From positions 1 through 5,033 of the forward strand of contig CAAGJQ010000039.1 of the NCBI GenBank assembly GCA_900770295.1: a DNA stretch of 5,033 nt, in the 5' to 3' direction. The translations under genes and the position numbers were made by a program. The stretch comes from an uncultured Oscillibacter sp. (lineage in GTDB: Bacteria; Bacillota; Clostridia; Oscillospirales; Oscillospiraceae). The notes beneath the pieces were generated by a model. It searched no databases, was not told where the DNA came from, and worked only from the letters and a program-made list of their open reading frames with translations. This document shows, piece by piece, positions 1-5,033 of the stretch; within the stretch, counting starts at the first letter, position 1; each line of letters starts with the position of its first letter.

Positions 1-1
1 C

Positions 2-975
<974 letters not shown>

Positions 976-982
976 GAGAGGT

Positions 983-1005
983 GCCGGACGGGGATCACGT
1001 CCGGC
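983..1005 (+). other. GC-rich stem-loop between yubL and yubM
   Basis: GCCGGACG (983-990) pairs perfectly with CGTCCGGC (998-1005) around a 7-nt loop. No T-run follows. It lies just after the yubL stop and 21 nt before the yubM Shine-Dalgarno. It is equivalent in position and size to the hairpins at 705-723 and 3011-3033 but has a different stem sequence. Confidence 0.7.
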
Positions 1006-1039
1006 AGACATACAACCACCCCGGTCAAAGGAGAAATAT

Positions 1040-2998
1040 ATGTCAGTTACAGAGTCTAAGGTAAAAACGGAGCGTAAATCCAGCCGTAAACCTGCAAAAA
1101 CGCAGGAAACAGTCCTGTCGGCCCTGCTGGCGGAGACGGCTGAAGTGAGCGTGCCGCTGGCCTCGCTGATTAAGTCACCGCTGAATGTGCGCACGGTGCC
1201 GTATTCTGCGGAGTCCGTCAGCGAACTGGCAGAGTCCATTAAGGGCGTCGGCCTGCTGCAGAATCTGGTTGTTCATGCCCTGCCAGGTGACCGTTACGGT
1301 GTCGCCGCAGGCGGTCGCCGACTGGCAGCACTCAACATGCTGGCAGAGCGCAACATCCTTCCGGCTGACTGGCCTGTCCGCGTGAAGGTTATTCCGCAGG
1401 AACTGGCGACTGCCGCATCAATGACTGAAAACGGTCATCGTCGGGATATGCACCCTGCCGAACAGATTGCCGGATTCCGTGCAATGGCGCAGGAAGGCAA
1501 AACGCCTGCACAAATCGGTGATTTGCTGGGCTATTCACCCCGCCACGTTCAGCGAATGCTGAAACTGGCAGACCTTGCGCCTGTCATCCTCGATGCGCTG
1601 GAAGAAGACCGCATCACCACAGAGCACTGTCAGGCGCTGGCGCTGGAGAACGACACCGCGCGTCAGGTGCAGGTGTTTGAAGCTGCCTGTCAGTCGGGAT
1701 GGGGCGGAAAACCGGAAGTACAGACCATTCGTCGTCTGGTGACCGAAAGTGAAGTGGCGGTGGCGGGGAACACTAAATTCCGCTTCGTGGGGGCTGATGC
1801 CTTCTCGCCAGATGAACTGCGCACCGATTTGTTCAGCGACGACGAGGGTGGCTATGTGGACTGTGTTGCGCTCGATGCTGCCCTGCTGGAAAAACTCCAG
1901 GCTGTTGCTGAACACCTTCGGGAAGCCGAGGGCTGGGGATGGTGTGCCGGACGCATGGAGGCCGTTGGTGAGTGCCGTGAGGATGCCGGAACATACCGCA
2001 GTCTGCCGGAGCCGGAAGCGGTGCTGACGGAGGCAGAAGAAGAACGCCTGAACGAACTGATGGCACGTTACGATGCGCTGGAAAACCAGTGTGAGGAATC
2101 CGACCTGCTGGAAGCAGAAATGAAGCTGATTGACTGCATGGCGAAGGTCAGGGCGTGGACGCCGGAGATGCGTGCCGGAAGTGGCGTGGTGGTGTCCTGG
2201 CGTTATGGAAACGTATGTGTCCAGCGTGGTGTGCAGTTACGCAGTGAGGATGATGTGGCTGACGACGCTGACCACACGGAACAGGTGCAGGAGAAAGCCT
2301 CCGTGGAGGAAATCAGTCTGCCACTGCTGACGAAAATGTCCTCAGAGCGCACGCTGGCAGTCCAGGCAGCACTGATGCAGCAGCCGGACAAATCCCTGGC
2401 ACTGCTGGCATGGACGCTCTGCCTGAATGTGTTTGGCAGCGGAGCTTACAGCAATCCCGCCAGAATCCGCCTGGAATGTGAGCATTACTCGCTGACCAGC
2501 GATGCGCCGTCGGGGAAGGAAGGTGCTGCATTCATGGCGCTGATGGCAGAAAAAGCCCGTCTTGCAGCCCTGTTACCGGAGGGATGGGCACGGGATATGA
2601 CGACGTTCCTGTCACTCAGCCAGGAGGTTCTGTTGTCCCTGCTCAGTTTCTGCACTGCATGCAGCATCCACGGTGTTCAGACCCGTGAGTATGGTCACAC
2701 GTCACGCAGTCCGCTGGATTCGCTGGAAAGCGCCATCGGCTTTCACATGCGCGACTGGTGGCAGCCGACAAAAGCAAACTTCTTCGGACACCTGAAAAAG
2801 CCGCAGATTATCGCAGCCCTGAATGAGGCAGGACTGTCCGGTGCTGCACGGGACGCGGAGAAGATGAAGAAAGGCGATGCGGCTGAACATGCAGAGCACC
2901 ATATGAAAGACAACCGCTGGGTGCCTGGCTGGATGTGTGCACCACGCCCACAGACGGATGCCACTGAACGCACCGATAACCTGGCTGATGCCGCCTGA
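1040..2998 (+). CDS. yubM: ParB/Spo0J-family protein of the plasmid leading region (YubM-like)
   Basis: This is a 652-residue protein, about twice the length of a typical chromosomal or plasmid partition ParB. An N-terminal basic segment (about 1-22) precedes a ParB/Srx-like domain. Within it, VPLASLIKSPLNVR (38-51) matches the usual family entry motif. GGRRLAAL (91-98) sits where ParB proteins have GERRxRA, and ENGHRRDMHPAEQ (130-142) corresponds to the ENxQRxDLxPxE box; both boxes bind CTP in ParB. A helix-turn-helix follows (about 155-180, PAQIGDLLGYSPRHVQRMLK). Residues about 328-370 are Glu-rich and probably helical or coiled coil. The C-terminal half (about 425-652) is a separate all-helical-looking region I cannot assign. 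AAAGGAG (1027-1033), 6 nt before ATG 1040, decides the start; the longer upstream frame overlaps yubL and is not favoured. No parA gene or parS-like repeat array is seen nearby, so a classical partition role is unlikely. Its job in DNA establishment is unknown, and the symbol is from memory. Confidence 0.9.
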   Translation: MSVTESKVKTERKSSRKPAKTQETVLSALLAETAEVSVPLASLIKSPLNVRTVPYSAESVSELAESIKGVGLLQNLVVHALPGDRYGVAAGGRRLAALNMLAERNILPADWPVRVKVIPQELATAASMTENGHRRDMHPAEQIAGFRAMAQEGKTPAQIGDLLGYSPRHVQRMLKLADLAPVILDALEEDRITTEHCQALALENDTARQVQVFEAACQSGWGGKPEVQTIRRLVTESEVAVAGNTKFRFVGADAFSPDELRTDLFSDDEGGYVDCVALDAALLEKLQAVAEHLREAEGWGWCAGRMEAVGECREDAGTYRSLPEPEAVLTEAEEERLNELMARYDALENQCEESDLLEAEMKLIDCMAKVRAWTPEMRAGSGVVVSWRYGNVCVQRGVQLRSEDDVADDADHTEQVQEKASVEEISLPLLTKMSSERTLAVQAALMQQPDKSLALLAWTLCLNVFGSGAYSNPARIRLECEHYSLTSDAPSGKEGAAFMALMAEKARLAALLPEGWARDMTTFLSLSQEVLLSLLSFCTACSIHGVQTREYGHTSRSPLDSLESAIGFHMRDWWQPTKANFFGHLKKPQIIAALNEAGLSGAARDAEKMKKGDAAEHAEHHMKDNRWVPGWMCAPRPQTDATERTDNLADAA

Positions 2999-3010
2999 TG
3001 AACAACCACA

Positions 3011-3033
3011 CCGCCCCGCCGGAGACGGGGCGG
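3011..3033 (+). other. GC-rich stem-loop between yubM and psiB
   Basis: CCGCCCCG (3011-3018) pairs perfectly with CGGGGCGG (3026-3033) around a 7-nt loop. It is followed by CAGCAAGGGAG, not a T-run, so it is not an evident terminator. It ends 5 nt before the psiB Shine-Dalgarno and could influence psiB initiation or the 5' end of processed mRNA. Confidence 0.7.
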
Positions 3034-3052
3034 CAGCAAGGGAGATACCGTG

Positions 3053-3487
3053 ATGAAAACTGAACTGACCCTGAATGTATTACAGACCATGAACACACAG
3101 GAATATGAAGATATCCGGGCTGCCGGAAGTGATGAACGCCGTGAGCTGACACACGCCGTGATGCGGGAGCTGGATGCGCCGGACAACTGGACGATGAACG
3201 GCGAGTACGGCAGCGAGTTTGGCGGATTTTTCCCCGTCCAGGTCCGTTTCACGCCTGCCCACGAACGTTTTCACCTGGCGTTATGTTCACCGGGCGATGT
3301 CTCTCAGGTCTGGGTGCTGGTTCTGGTGAATGCCGGTGGTGAGCCGTTTGCGGTGGTTCAGGTACAGCGGCGGTTTGCACCGGAAGCCGTCAGCCATTCA
3401 CTGGCACTGGCGGCGTCACTGGACGCGCAGGGGTACAGCGTCAGTGACATCATCCATATCCTGATGGCGGAAGGAGGTCAGGCATGA
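3053..3487 (+). CDS. psiB: Plasmid SOS inhibition protein B (PsiB)
   Basis: This is a 144-residue cytosolic protein recognised as PsiB by its start (MKTELTLNVLQTMN) and its C-terminal region (SVSDIIHILMAEGG). The family binds free RecA and slows its nucleation on SSB-coated ssDNA, so the single strand arriving during conjugation does not trigger LexA cleavage and the SOS response. The N-terminal part is helical and acidic (E17-D42). The middle part is rich in aromatic and beta-forming residues (FGGFFPVQVRF at 56-66, VWVLVLV at 86-92). AAGGGAGA (3038-3045) precedes the ATG at 3053, and a GTG directly before it (3050) would add one residue. The stop overlaps the psiA start in the sequence ATGA, so the two are translationally coupled. 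It lies downstream of ssb in the same direction, matching its role alongside SSB in early transfer. Confidence 0.96.
   Translation: MKTELTLNVLQTMNTQEYEDIRAAGSDERRELTHAVMRELDAPDNWTMNGEYGSEFGGFFPVQVRFTPAHERFHLALCSPGDVSQVWVLVLVNAGGEPFAVVQVQRRFAPEAVSHSLALAASLDAQGYSVSDIIHILMAEGGQA
3471..3478 (+). promoter_or_regulatory. psiA ribosome-binding site inside psiB
   Basis: AAGGAGGT is a full 8-nt match to the anti-Shine-Dalgarno, located 5 nt before the psiA ATG and within the last psiB codons (encoding EGG). It favours strong reinitiation by ribosomes finishing psiB. Confidence 0.85.
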
Positions 3488-4203
3488 GCGCACGTTCACA
3501 GGCACTGGTTCCTCTCAGCACAGAGCAACAGGCCGCATGGCGGGCGGTGGCGGAGACCGAAAAACGCCGCCATCAGGGTAACACGCTGGCTGAATATCCG
3601 TATGCGGGGGCGTTTTTCCGCTGTCTGAACGGAAGCCGCAGGATATCGCTGTCTGACCTGCGATTTTTCATGCCGTCCCTGACCGCAGAAGAACTGCACG
3701 GCAACCGTCTTCAGTGGCTGTATGCCATCGATGTGCTGATTGAAACACAGGGCGAGGTCTGCCTCCTTCCCCTTCCCGGTGATGCAGCAGAGCGCTTGTT
3801 CCCGTCGGTGCGGTTTCGTGTCAGGGAACGCAGTCGCCATAAATCCGCGCTGGTCATGCAGAAGTACAGCCGCCAGCAGGCGAGGGAGGCAGAGCAGAAA
3901 GCCCGTGCGTACCAGGCGCTGGTCGCTCAGGCTGAAATCGAACTGGCATTCCATTCGCCGGAAACAGTCGGAAGCTGGCATGCACGCTGGAGTGACCGGG
4001 TGGCAGAGCATGACCTGGAAACCCTGTTCTGGCAGTGGGGTGAGCGTTTTCCGTCACTGGCCGGAATGGAACGCTGGCAGTGGCAGGATATGCCGTTCTG
4101 GCAGGTTATTGCGGAAGCCAGTCTTGCAGCAAGAGAGGCCGGTCACGCTGTCCGTGAGATGGAGCGGTGGATGGTGCCGAACAAACTCCGGGAGGCAGCG
4201 TGA
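3484..4203 (+). CDS. psiA: Plasmid SOS inhibition protein A (PsiA)
   Basis: This is a 239-residue protein recognised as PsiA, the usual partner gene directly after psiB in F-like plasmids. The SOS-inhibiting activity is attributed mainly to PsiB; PsiA's biochemical role is less clear. The protein is soluble, with no signal peptide or membrane span. It is arginine- and tryptophan-rich: a basic segment RFRVRERSRHK (110-120) leads into a probable long helix or coiled coil (about 127-155, YSRQQAREAEQKARAYQAL). Tryptophans cluster at 165-205 and in the tail (MERWMVPNKLREAA). ATG 3484 overlaps the psiB stop by 4 nt and follows a perfect Shine-Dalgarno, so psiB and psiA should be made in a coupled ratio. 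The TGA at 4201-4203 overlaps the ATG of a small downstream ORF. Confidence 0.95.
   Translation: MSARSQALVPLSTEQQAAWRAVAETEKRRHQGNTLAEYPYAGAFFRCLNGSRRISLSDLRFFMPSLTAEELHGNRLQWLYAIDVLIETQGEVCLLPLPGDAAERLFPSVRFRVRERSRHKSALVMQKYSRQQAREAEQKARAYQALVAQAEIELAFHSPETVGSWHARWSDRVAEHDLETLFWQWGERFPSLAGMERWQWQDMPFWQVIAEASLAAREAGHAVREMERWMVPNKLREAA
4191..4195 (+). promoter_or_regulatory. Shine-Dalgarno for the small ORF after psiA
   Basis: GGAGG lies in the last psiA codons, 7 nt before the ATG at 4203. Its sequence and spacing are as good as those of the recognised genes in this cluster. Confidence 0.5.
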
Positions 4204-4340
4204 TGCGGCAACAATCACACGGATTTCCCGTGAACGGTCTGAATGAGCGGATTATTTTCAGGGAAAGTGAGTGTGGTCAGCGTGCAGGTATATGGGCTAT
4301 GATGTGCCCGGCGCTTGAGGCTTTCTGCCTCATGACGTGA
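4203..4340 (+). CDS. Small ORF coupled to psiA, 45 codons, unknown function
   Basis: The psiA stop and an ATG overlap as TGATG (4201-4205). From there a 45-residue frame runs to TGA 4338-4340, starting MRQQSHGFPVNGL and ending PALEAFCLMT. GGAGG is placed 7 nt upstream, so termination-reinitiation after psiA is plausible. I recognise no family. The N-terminal half is polar and the C-terminal 15 residues are moderately hydrophobic with two Cys and four Met, too short to call a membrane span. The frame runs across the flm promoter (about 4275-4310) and into the first 30 nt of the flm leader, so its 3' end is constrained by regulatory DNA. That overlap could equally mean the open frame is incidental. 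A real small gene is possible but unproven. Confidence 0.4.
   Translation: MRQQSHGFPVNGLNERIIFRESECGQRAGIWAMMCPALEAFCLMT
4275..4310 (+). promoter_or_regulatory. flm (hok-type) mRNA promoter
   Basis: A good -10 element TATGAT is at 4298-4303. A weak -35 (GGTCAG, 4275-4280) sits 17 bp upstream. The expected start is the G at about 4310, beginning GGCGCTTGAGG, which matches the known 5' end of R1 hok mRNA as I recall it. Full-length R1 hok mRNA is about 398 nt, which would end here near 4707, exactly at the 3' fold-back element; this agreement supports the assignment. Confidence 0.75.
4310..4316 (+). promoter_or_regulatory. 5' end of flm mRNA complementary to the 3' fold-back element
   Basis: GGCGCTT at the predicted mRNA 5' end is the exact reverse complement of AAGCGCC at 4699-4705. 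In hok-type mRNAs this long-range pairing keeps the full-length transcript translationally inert until 3' trimming. Confidence 0.75.
4316..4332 (+). promoter_or_regulatory. Leader 5' hairpin of flm mRNA
   Basis: TGAGGC (4316-4321) pairs with GCCTCA (4327-4332) around TTTCT. This corresponds to the 5' hairpin of hok-family leaders, which forms on nascent or truncated mRNA. Further downstream, GGTGGTT (4342-4348) is complementary to AACCACC (4405-4411), a pairing that can fold the leader around the antisense target. Confidence 0.6.
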
Positions 4341-4368
4341 AGGTGGTTTGTTGCCGTGTTGTGTGGCA

Positions 4369-4433
4369 GAAAGAAGATAGCCCCGTAGTAAGTTAATTTT
4401 CATTAACCACCACGAGGCATCCCTATGTCTAGT
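4369..4433 (-). ncRNA. flmB: FlmB (Sok-type) antisense RNA
   Basis: The - strand contains the Sok-type RNA of about 65 nt, starting ACTAGACATAGGG opposite 4433 and ending CTTCTTTC near 4369. It base-pairs with the flm leader over the FlmC Shine-Dalgarno and start codon (4414-4427). That blocks flmC translation and therefore coupled flmA translation, and leads to RNase III cleavage of the duplex. The RNA has a single-stranded 5' tail. An imperfect stem follows: CCTCGT pairs with ACGGGG and GTTAAT with ATTAAC, closed by GAAA. A pyrimidine tail suits Rho-independent termination. Being short-lived, it disappears after plasmid loss while the stable toxin mRNA persists. Exact ends are inferred from recall of R1 Sok. 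Confidence 0.88.
4414..4417 (+). promoter_or_regulatory. flmC ribosome-binding site within the antisense target
   Basis: GAGG lies 7 nt before the flmC ATG at 4425, inside the region covered by the antisense RNA. It is a weak site, in keeping with the tight control of Mok-type leader peptides. Confidence 0.65.
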
Positions 4434-4637
4434 CCACATCAGGATAGCCTCTTACCGCGCTTTGCGCAAGGAGAAGAAGGCCATGAAACTACCACGAAGT
4501 TCCCTTGTCTGGTGTGTGTTGATCGTGTGTCTCACACTGTTGATATTCACTTATCTGACACGAAAATCGCTGTGCGAGATTCGTTACAGAGACGGACACA
4601 GGGAGGTGGCGGCTTTCATGGCTTACGAATCCGGTAA
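4425..4637 (+). CDS. flmC: FlmC (Mok-type) leader peptide that controls toxin translation
   Basis: This 70-residue frame starts MSSPHQDSLLPRFAQG and ends GGGFHGLRIR. It matches FlmC/Mok (DUF5431-type) of F and R1. It overlaps almost the whole toxin gene in a different frame and stops 4 nt before the flmA stop. In hok/sok-type systems its translation opens the toxin ribosome-binding site; its start region is the antisense target, so FlmB represses FlmA indirectly. The product itself has no established activity: the act of translation matters. It is polar, with a Cys pair (C28 and C31) and a Gly run near the end, and has no membrane segment. Confidence 0.92.
   Translation: MSSPHQDSLLPRFAQGEEGHETTTKFPCLVCVDRVSHTVDIHLSDTKIAVRDSLQRRTQGGGGFHGLRIR
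4441..4469 (-). promoter_or_regulatory. Promoter of the FlmB antisense RNA
   Basis: Read on the - strand, TTGCGC (4469-4464) is a -35 and TATCCT (4446-4441) is a -10, separated by 17 bp. Seven nt separate the -10 from the predicted start A opposite 4433. It lies inside flmC, upstream of flmA, as in R1 hok/sok. Confidence 0.75.
4447..4481 (+). promoter_or_regulatory. Stem sequestering the flmA ribosome-binding site
   Basis: The flmA Shine-Dalgarno AAGGAG (4468-4473) lies 9 nt before ATG 4483. It is enclosed by GCCTCTT (4447-4453) pairing with AAG-A-AGGC (4474-4481, one bulged A). Inside this is a GCGC-TTT-GCGC hairpin (4457-4467). A ribosome translating flmC would melt this structure, which explains the dependence of toxin synthesis on flmC. 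Confidence 0.55.
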
Positions 4638-4641
4638 GTAG
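4483..4641 (+). CDS. flmA: FlmA (Hok-type) membrane toxin
   Basis: This 52-residue type I toxin starts MKLPRSSLVWCVLIVCL and ends AAFMAYESGK, with RDGH at 36-39. Hok-family toxins insert into the inner membrane, collapse the membrane potential and kill cells that have lost the plasmid (post-segregational killing). One hydrophobic helix spans about residues 7-25 after a short basic N-terminus. A charged C-terminal part, with C31 at a position conserved in Hok proteins, is thought to face the periplasm. C11 and C16 lie inside the helix. Translation depends on flmC, whose frame overlaps it, and is silenced by FlmB. The full length and intact residues indicate a functional toxin. Equivalent names are hok and stm. 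Confidence 0.97.
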   Translation: MKLPRSSLVWCVLIVCLTLLIFTYLTRKSLCEIRYRDGHREVAAFMAYESGK

Positions 4642-4650
4642 CAACCTGGA

Positions 4651-4672
4651 GGCGGGCGCAGGCCCGCCTTTT
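4651..4672 (+). terminator. Stable hairpin with T4 directly after flmA
   Basis: GGCGGGC (4651-4657) pairs with GCCCGCC (4662-4668) around GCAG and is followed by TTTT. It has the form of a Rho-independent terminator. The fold-back element further downstream and the recalled 398-nt full-length hok mRNA imply that transcripts continue past it. The recalled trimmed form of about 361 nt would end near 4670, so this stem more likely acts as the barrier that stops 3' exonuclease trimming. Confidence 0.7.
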
Positions 4673-4698
4673 CAGGACTGATGCTGGTCTGACTACTG

Positions 4699-4705
4699 AA
4701 GCGCC
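4699..4705 (+). promoter_or_regulatory. fbi (fold-back inhibition) element of flm mRNA
   Basis: AAGCGCC is an exact 7-nt complement of the predicted mRNA 5' end (4310-4316). In hok-family mRNAs this element, at the extreme 3' end, locks the full-length message in an inactive form that neither translates nor binds the antisense RNA. Its removal by 3' trimming activates the toxin message. Confidence 0.72.
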
Positions 4706-4710
4706 TTTAT

Positions 4711-4742
4711 AAAGGGGCTGCTGGTTCGCCGGTAGCCCCTTT
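4711..4742. terminator. 14-bp UUCG-capped hairpin, probable terminator downstream of flm
   Basis: Positions 4711-4724 pair continuously with 4729-4742 (two G-U pairs on the + strand RNA) around a TTCG tetraloop. The stem carries AAAGGGGCT on the left and AGCCCCTTT on the right. T-rich sequence follows on the + strand (TTTCTCCTT), while the - strand exits through CCCCTTTATAAAGG. It may stop transcripts from both directions. The left arm overlaps the palindrome CCTTTATAAAGG (4704-4715). Confidence 0.65.
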
Positions 4743-4765
4743 CTCCTTGCTGATGTTGTACGGGC

Positions 4766-4921
4766 ATGAACAACCTGACTTCAGGAAGGTCGTTTCCCTT
4801 CAGGAACGGGGATGAACGCGCGCCTGCGGCGCCCGTTCTTTTCCCCCGCCTTCTCTGGTTATGGCCTGTCAGAAATCACATCACCTTCCCTGTGATTATT
4901 CTCTTTTTCTTCCTGCTCTGA
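4766..4921 (+). CDS. Doubtful 51-codon ORF with hydrophobic C-terminus
   Basis: An ATG at 4766 opens a 51-residue frame to TGA 4919-4921, starting MNNLTSGRSFPFRNG and ending FPVIILFFFLL. The last 13 residues would form a short hydrophobic tail. Against it: no real Shine-Dalgarno (only ACGGG close to the ATG), two terminator-like hairpins within the frame, and a tail encoded by a pyrimidine tract that would give Phe/Leu codons regardless of function. I do not recognise a family. Confidence 0.2.
   Translation: MNNLTSGRSFPFRNGDERAPAAPVLFPRLLWLWPVRNHITFPVIILFFFLL
4804..4842 (+). terminator. Terminator-like hairpin
   Basis: GAACGGG (4804-4810) pairs with CCCGTTC (4832-4838), followed by TTTT (4839-4842). 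Inside, CGCC (4821-4824) pairs with GGCG (4828-4831), leaving a 10-nt asymmetric bulge on the left (4811-4820). This is an imperfect Rho-independent terminator and may back up the hairpin at 4711-4742. Confidence 0.5.
4874..4909 (+). terminator. Inverted repeat with a downstream T-tract
   Basis: AATCACA (4874-4880) pairs with TGTGATT (4891-4897) over a 10-nt loop and is followed by ATTCTCTTTTT (to 4909). The stem is AT-rich and the T-tract is offset, so it is a weak terminator at best. The arms have the opposite order from a CRP site. Confidence 0.3.
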
Positions 4922-4998
4922 TTCTGACTACTGCAGTGTTGTCCTGTCTGCCGGGTCGGGTAGCAGCGGCACATTGCTGCGCCGCCGCCCCCTAAGAA

Positions 4999-5026
4999 CG
5001 GAGCGTGCGAGTTTCCCCGCACTCCG
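4999..5026. repeat. Interrupted inverted repeat near the window end
   Basis: CGGA (4999-5002) plus GTGCG (5005-5009) pair with CGCAC (5018-5022) plus TCCG (5023-5026), with GC bulged on the left and an 8-nt loop. The stem of 9 bp is GC-rich and has no adjacent T-run, so a terminator is unlikely. A structured ssDNA or regulatory element ahead of the next gene is possible. Confidence 0.4.
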
Positions 5027-5033
5027 CTCAGGC

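Larger units (their letters stand above)
4743..5033. other. Gene-poor structured region after the flm locus
   Basis: I see no convincing gene here. It holds a series of stem-loops (4804-4838, 4874-4897, 4999-5026), a 9-bp direct repeat CTTCAGGAA (4779-4787 and 4798-4806), and GCAGC/GCTGC arms (4963-4967, 4976-4980). A 51-codon frame at 4766-4921 ends in a hydrophobic stretch but lacks a good Shine-Dalgarno. The region probably separates flm from the next leading-region gene beyond the window edge. Confidence 0.55.

Noticed and set aside
2995..3053. Hairpin after yubM as a transcription terminator
   Set aside because: The stem is strong but no T-run follows, and the psiB ribosome-binding site starts 5 nt later.
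2743..3252. 169-codon - strand frame across the yubM/psiB junction
   Set aside because: It is antisense to two well-supported genes, with no homology recognised and low-complexity Ser/Arg-rich composition typical of shadow frames.
3496..4011. 171-codon - strand frame inside psiA
   Set aside because: It is fully antisense to psiA, with no plausible Shine-Dalgarno or domain seen.
3740..4246. 168-codon + strand frame overlapping psiA
   Set aside because: It is out of frame with the recognised psiA and Arg/Ser-rich, so it is a shadow.
4874..4897. Possible CRP site from TCACA and TGTGA arms
   Set aside because: The arms are in the reverse order (TCACA first) with a 10-nt gap, so they do not fit TGTGA-N6-TCACA.
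4688..4933. 11-bp direct repeat TCTGACTACTG at 4688-4698 and 4923-4933
   Set aside because: A few 11-bp matches are expected by chance in 5 kb. The flanks do not extend the match and no mobile-element content lies between the copies.

Overview
The window is part of the leading region of an F-like (IncF) conjugative plasmid from Escherichia coli or a related enterobacterium. Recognisable protein sequences place it: a plasmid SSB ending in DDIPF, a ParB-family protein of the YubM type, the SOS inhibitors PsiB and PsiA, and the FlmC/FlmA (Mok/Hok) toxin locus. FlmA carries the residues RDGH where, from memory, R1 Hok has RDGY, so this looks more like F than R1. No database search was run, so plasmid identity rests on recall.

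Layout, all genes on the + strand: a 37-codon C-terminal tail of an unidentified gene (2-115); ssb (141-680); a DUF905-type small gene, yubL (742-975); the large ParB-like gene yubM (1040-2998); psiB (3053-3487); psiA (3484-4203, overlapping psiB by 4 nt); a 45-codon ORF coupled to the psiA stop (4203-4340); and the flm plasmid-maintenance locus, with its promoter near 4275-4310, leader peptide flmC (4425-4637), toxin flmA (4483-4641) and antisense RNA flmB on the - strand (about 4369-4433). After flmA there are about 390 bases without a convincing gene. They hold the flm 3' regulatory end, a strong UUCG-capped hairpin and several further stem-loops, plus a 51-codon ORF of doubtful status.

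How it fits together: in F-like plasmids this segment enters the recipient early in conjugation and is expressed from the incoming DNA. SSB coats the transferred strand, PsiB (with PsiA) limits RecA/SOS activation by that strand, and the flm system kills descendants that lose the plasmid. The roles of YubL and YubM are not established. The ssb-psiA genes look like one transcription unit: gaps are short, each gene has a good Shine-Dalgarno, and no uridine-tailed terminator is visible between them. Three of the gaps carry a compact GC-rich hairpin just before the next ribosome-binding site. No promoter for the ssb-psiA unit is convincing here, so it probably lies upstream of the window.

Most of the window is known plasmid biology. 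The least explained parts are the recurring intergenic hairpins, the ORF translationally coupled to psiA, the absence of a terminator between psiA and the toxin locus, the divergent ParB-like protein, and the structured region after flmA.
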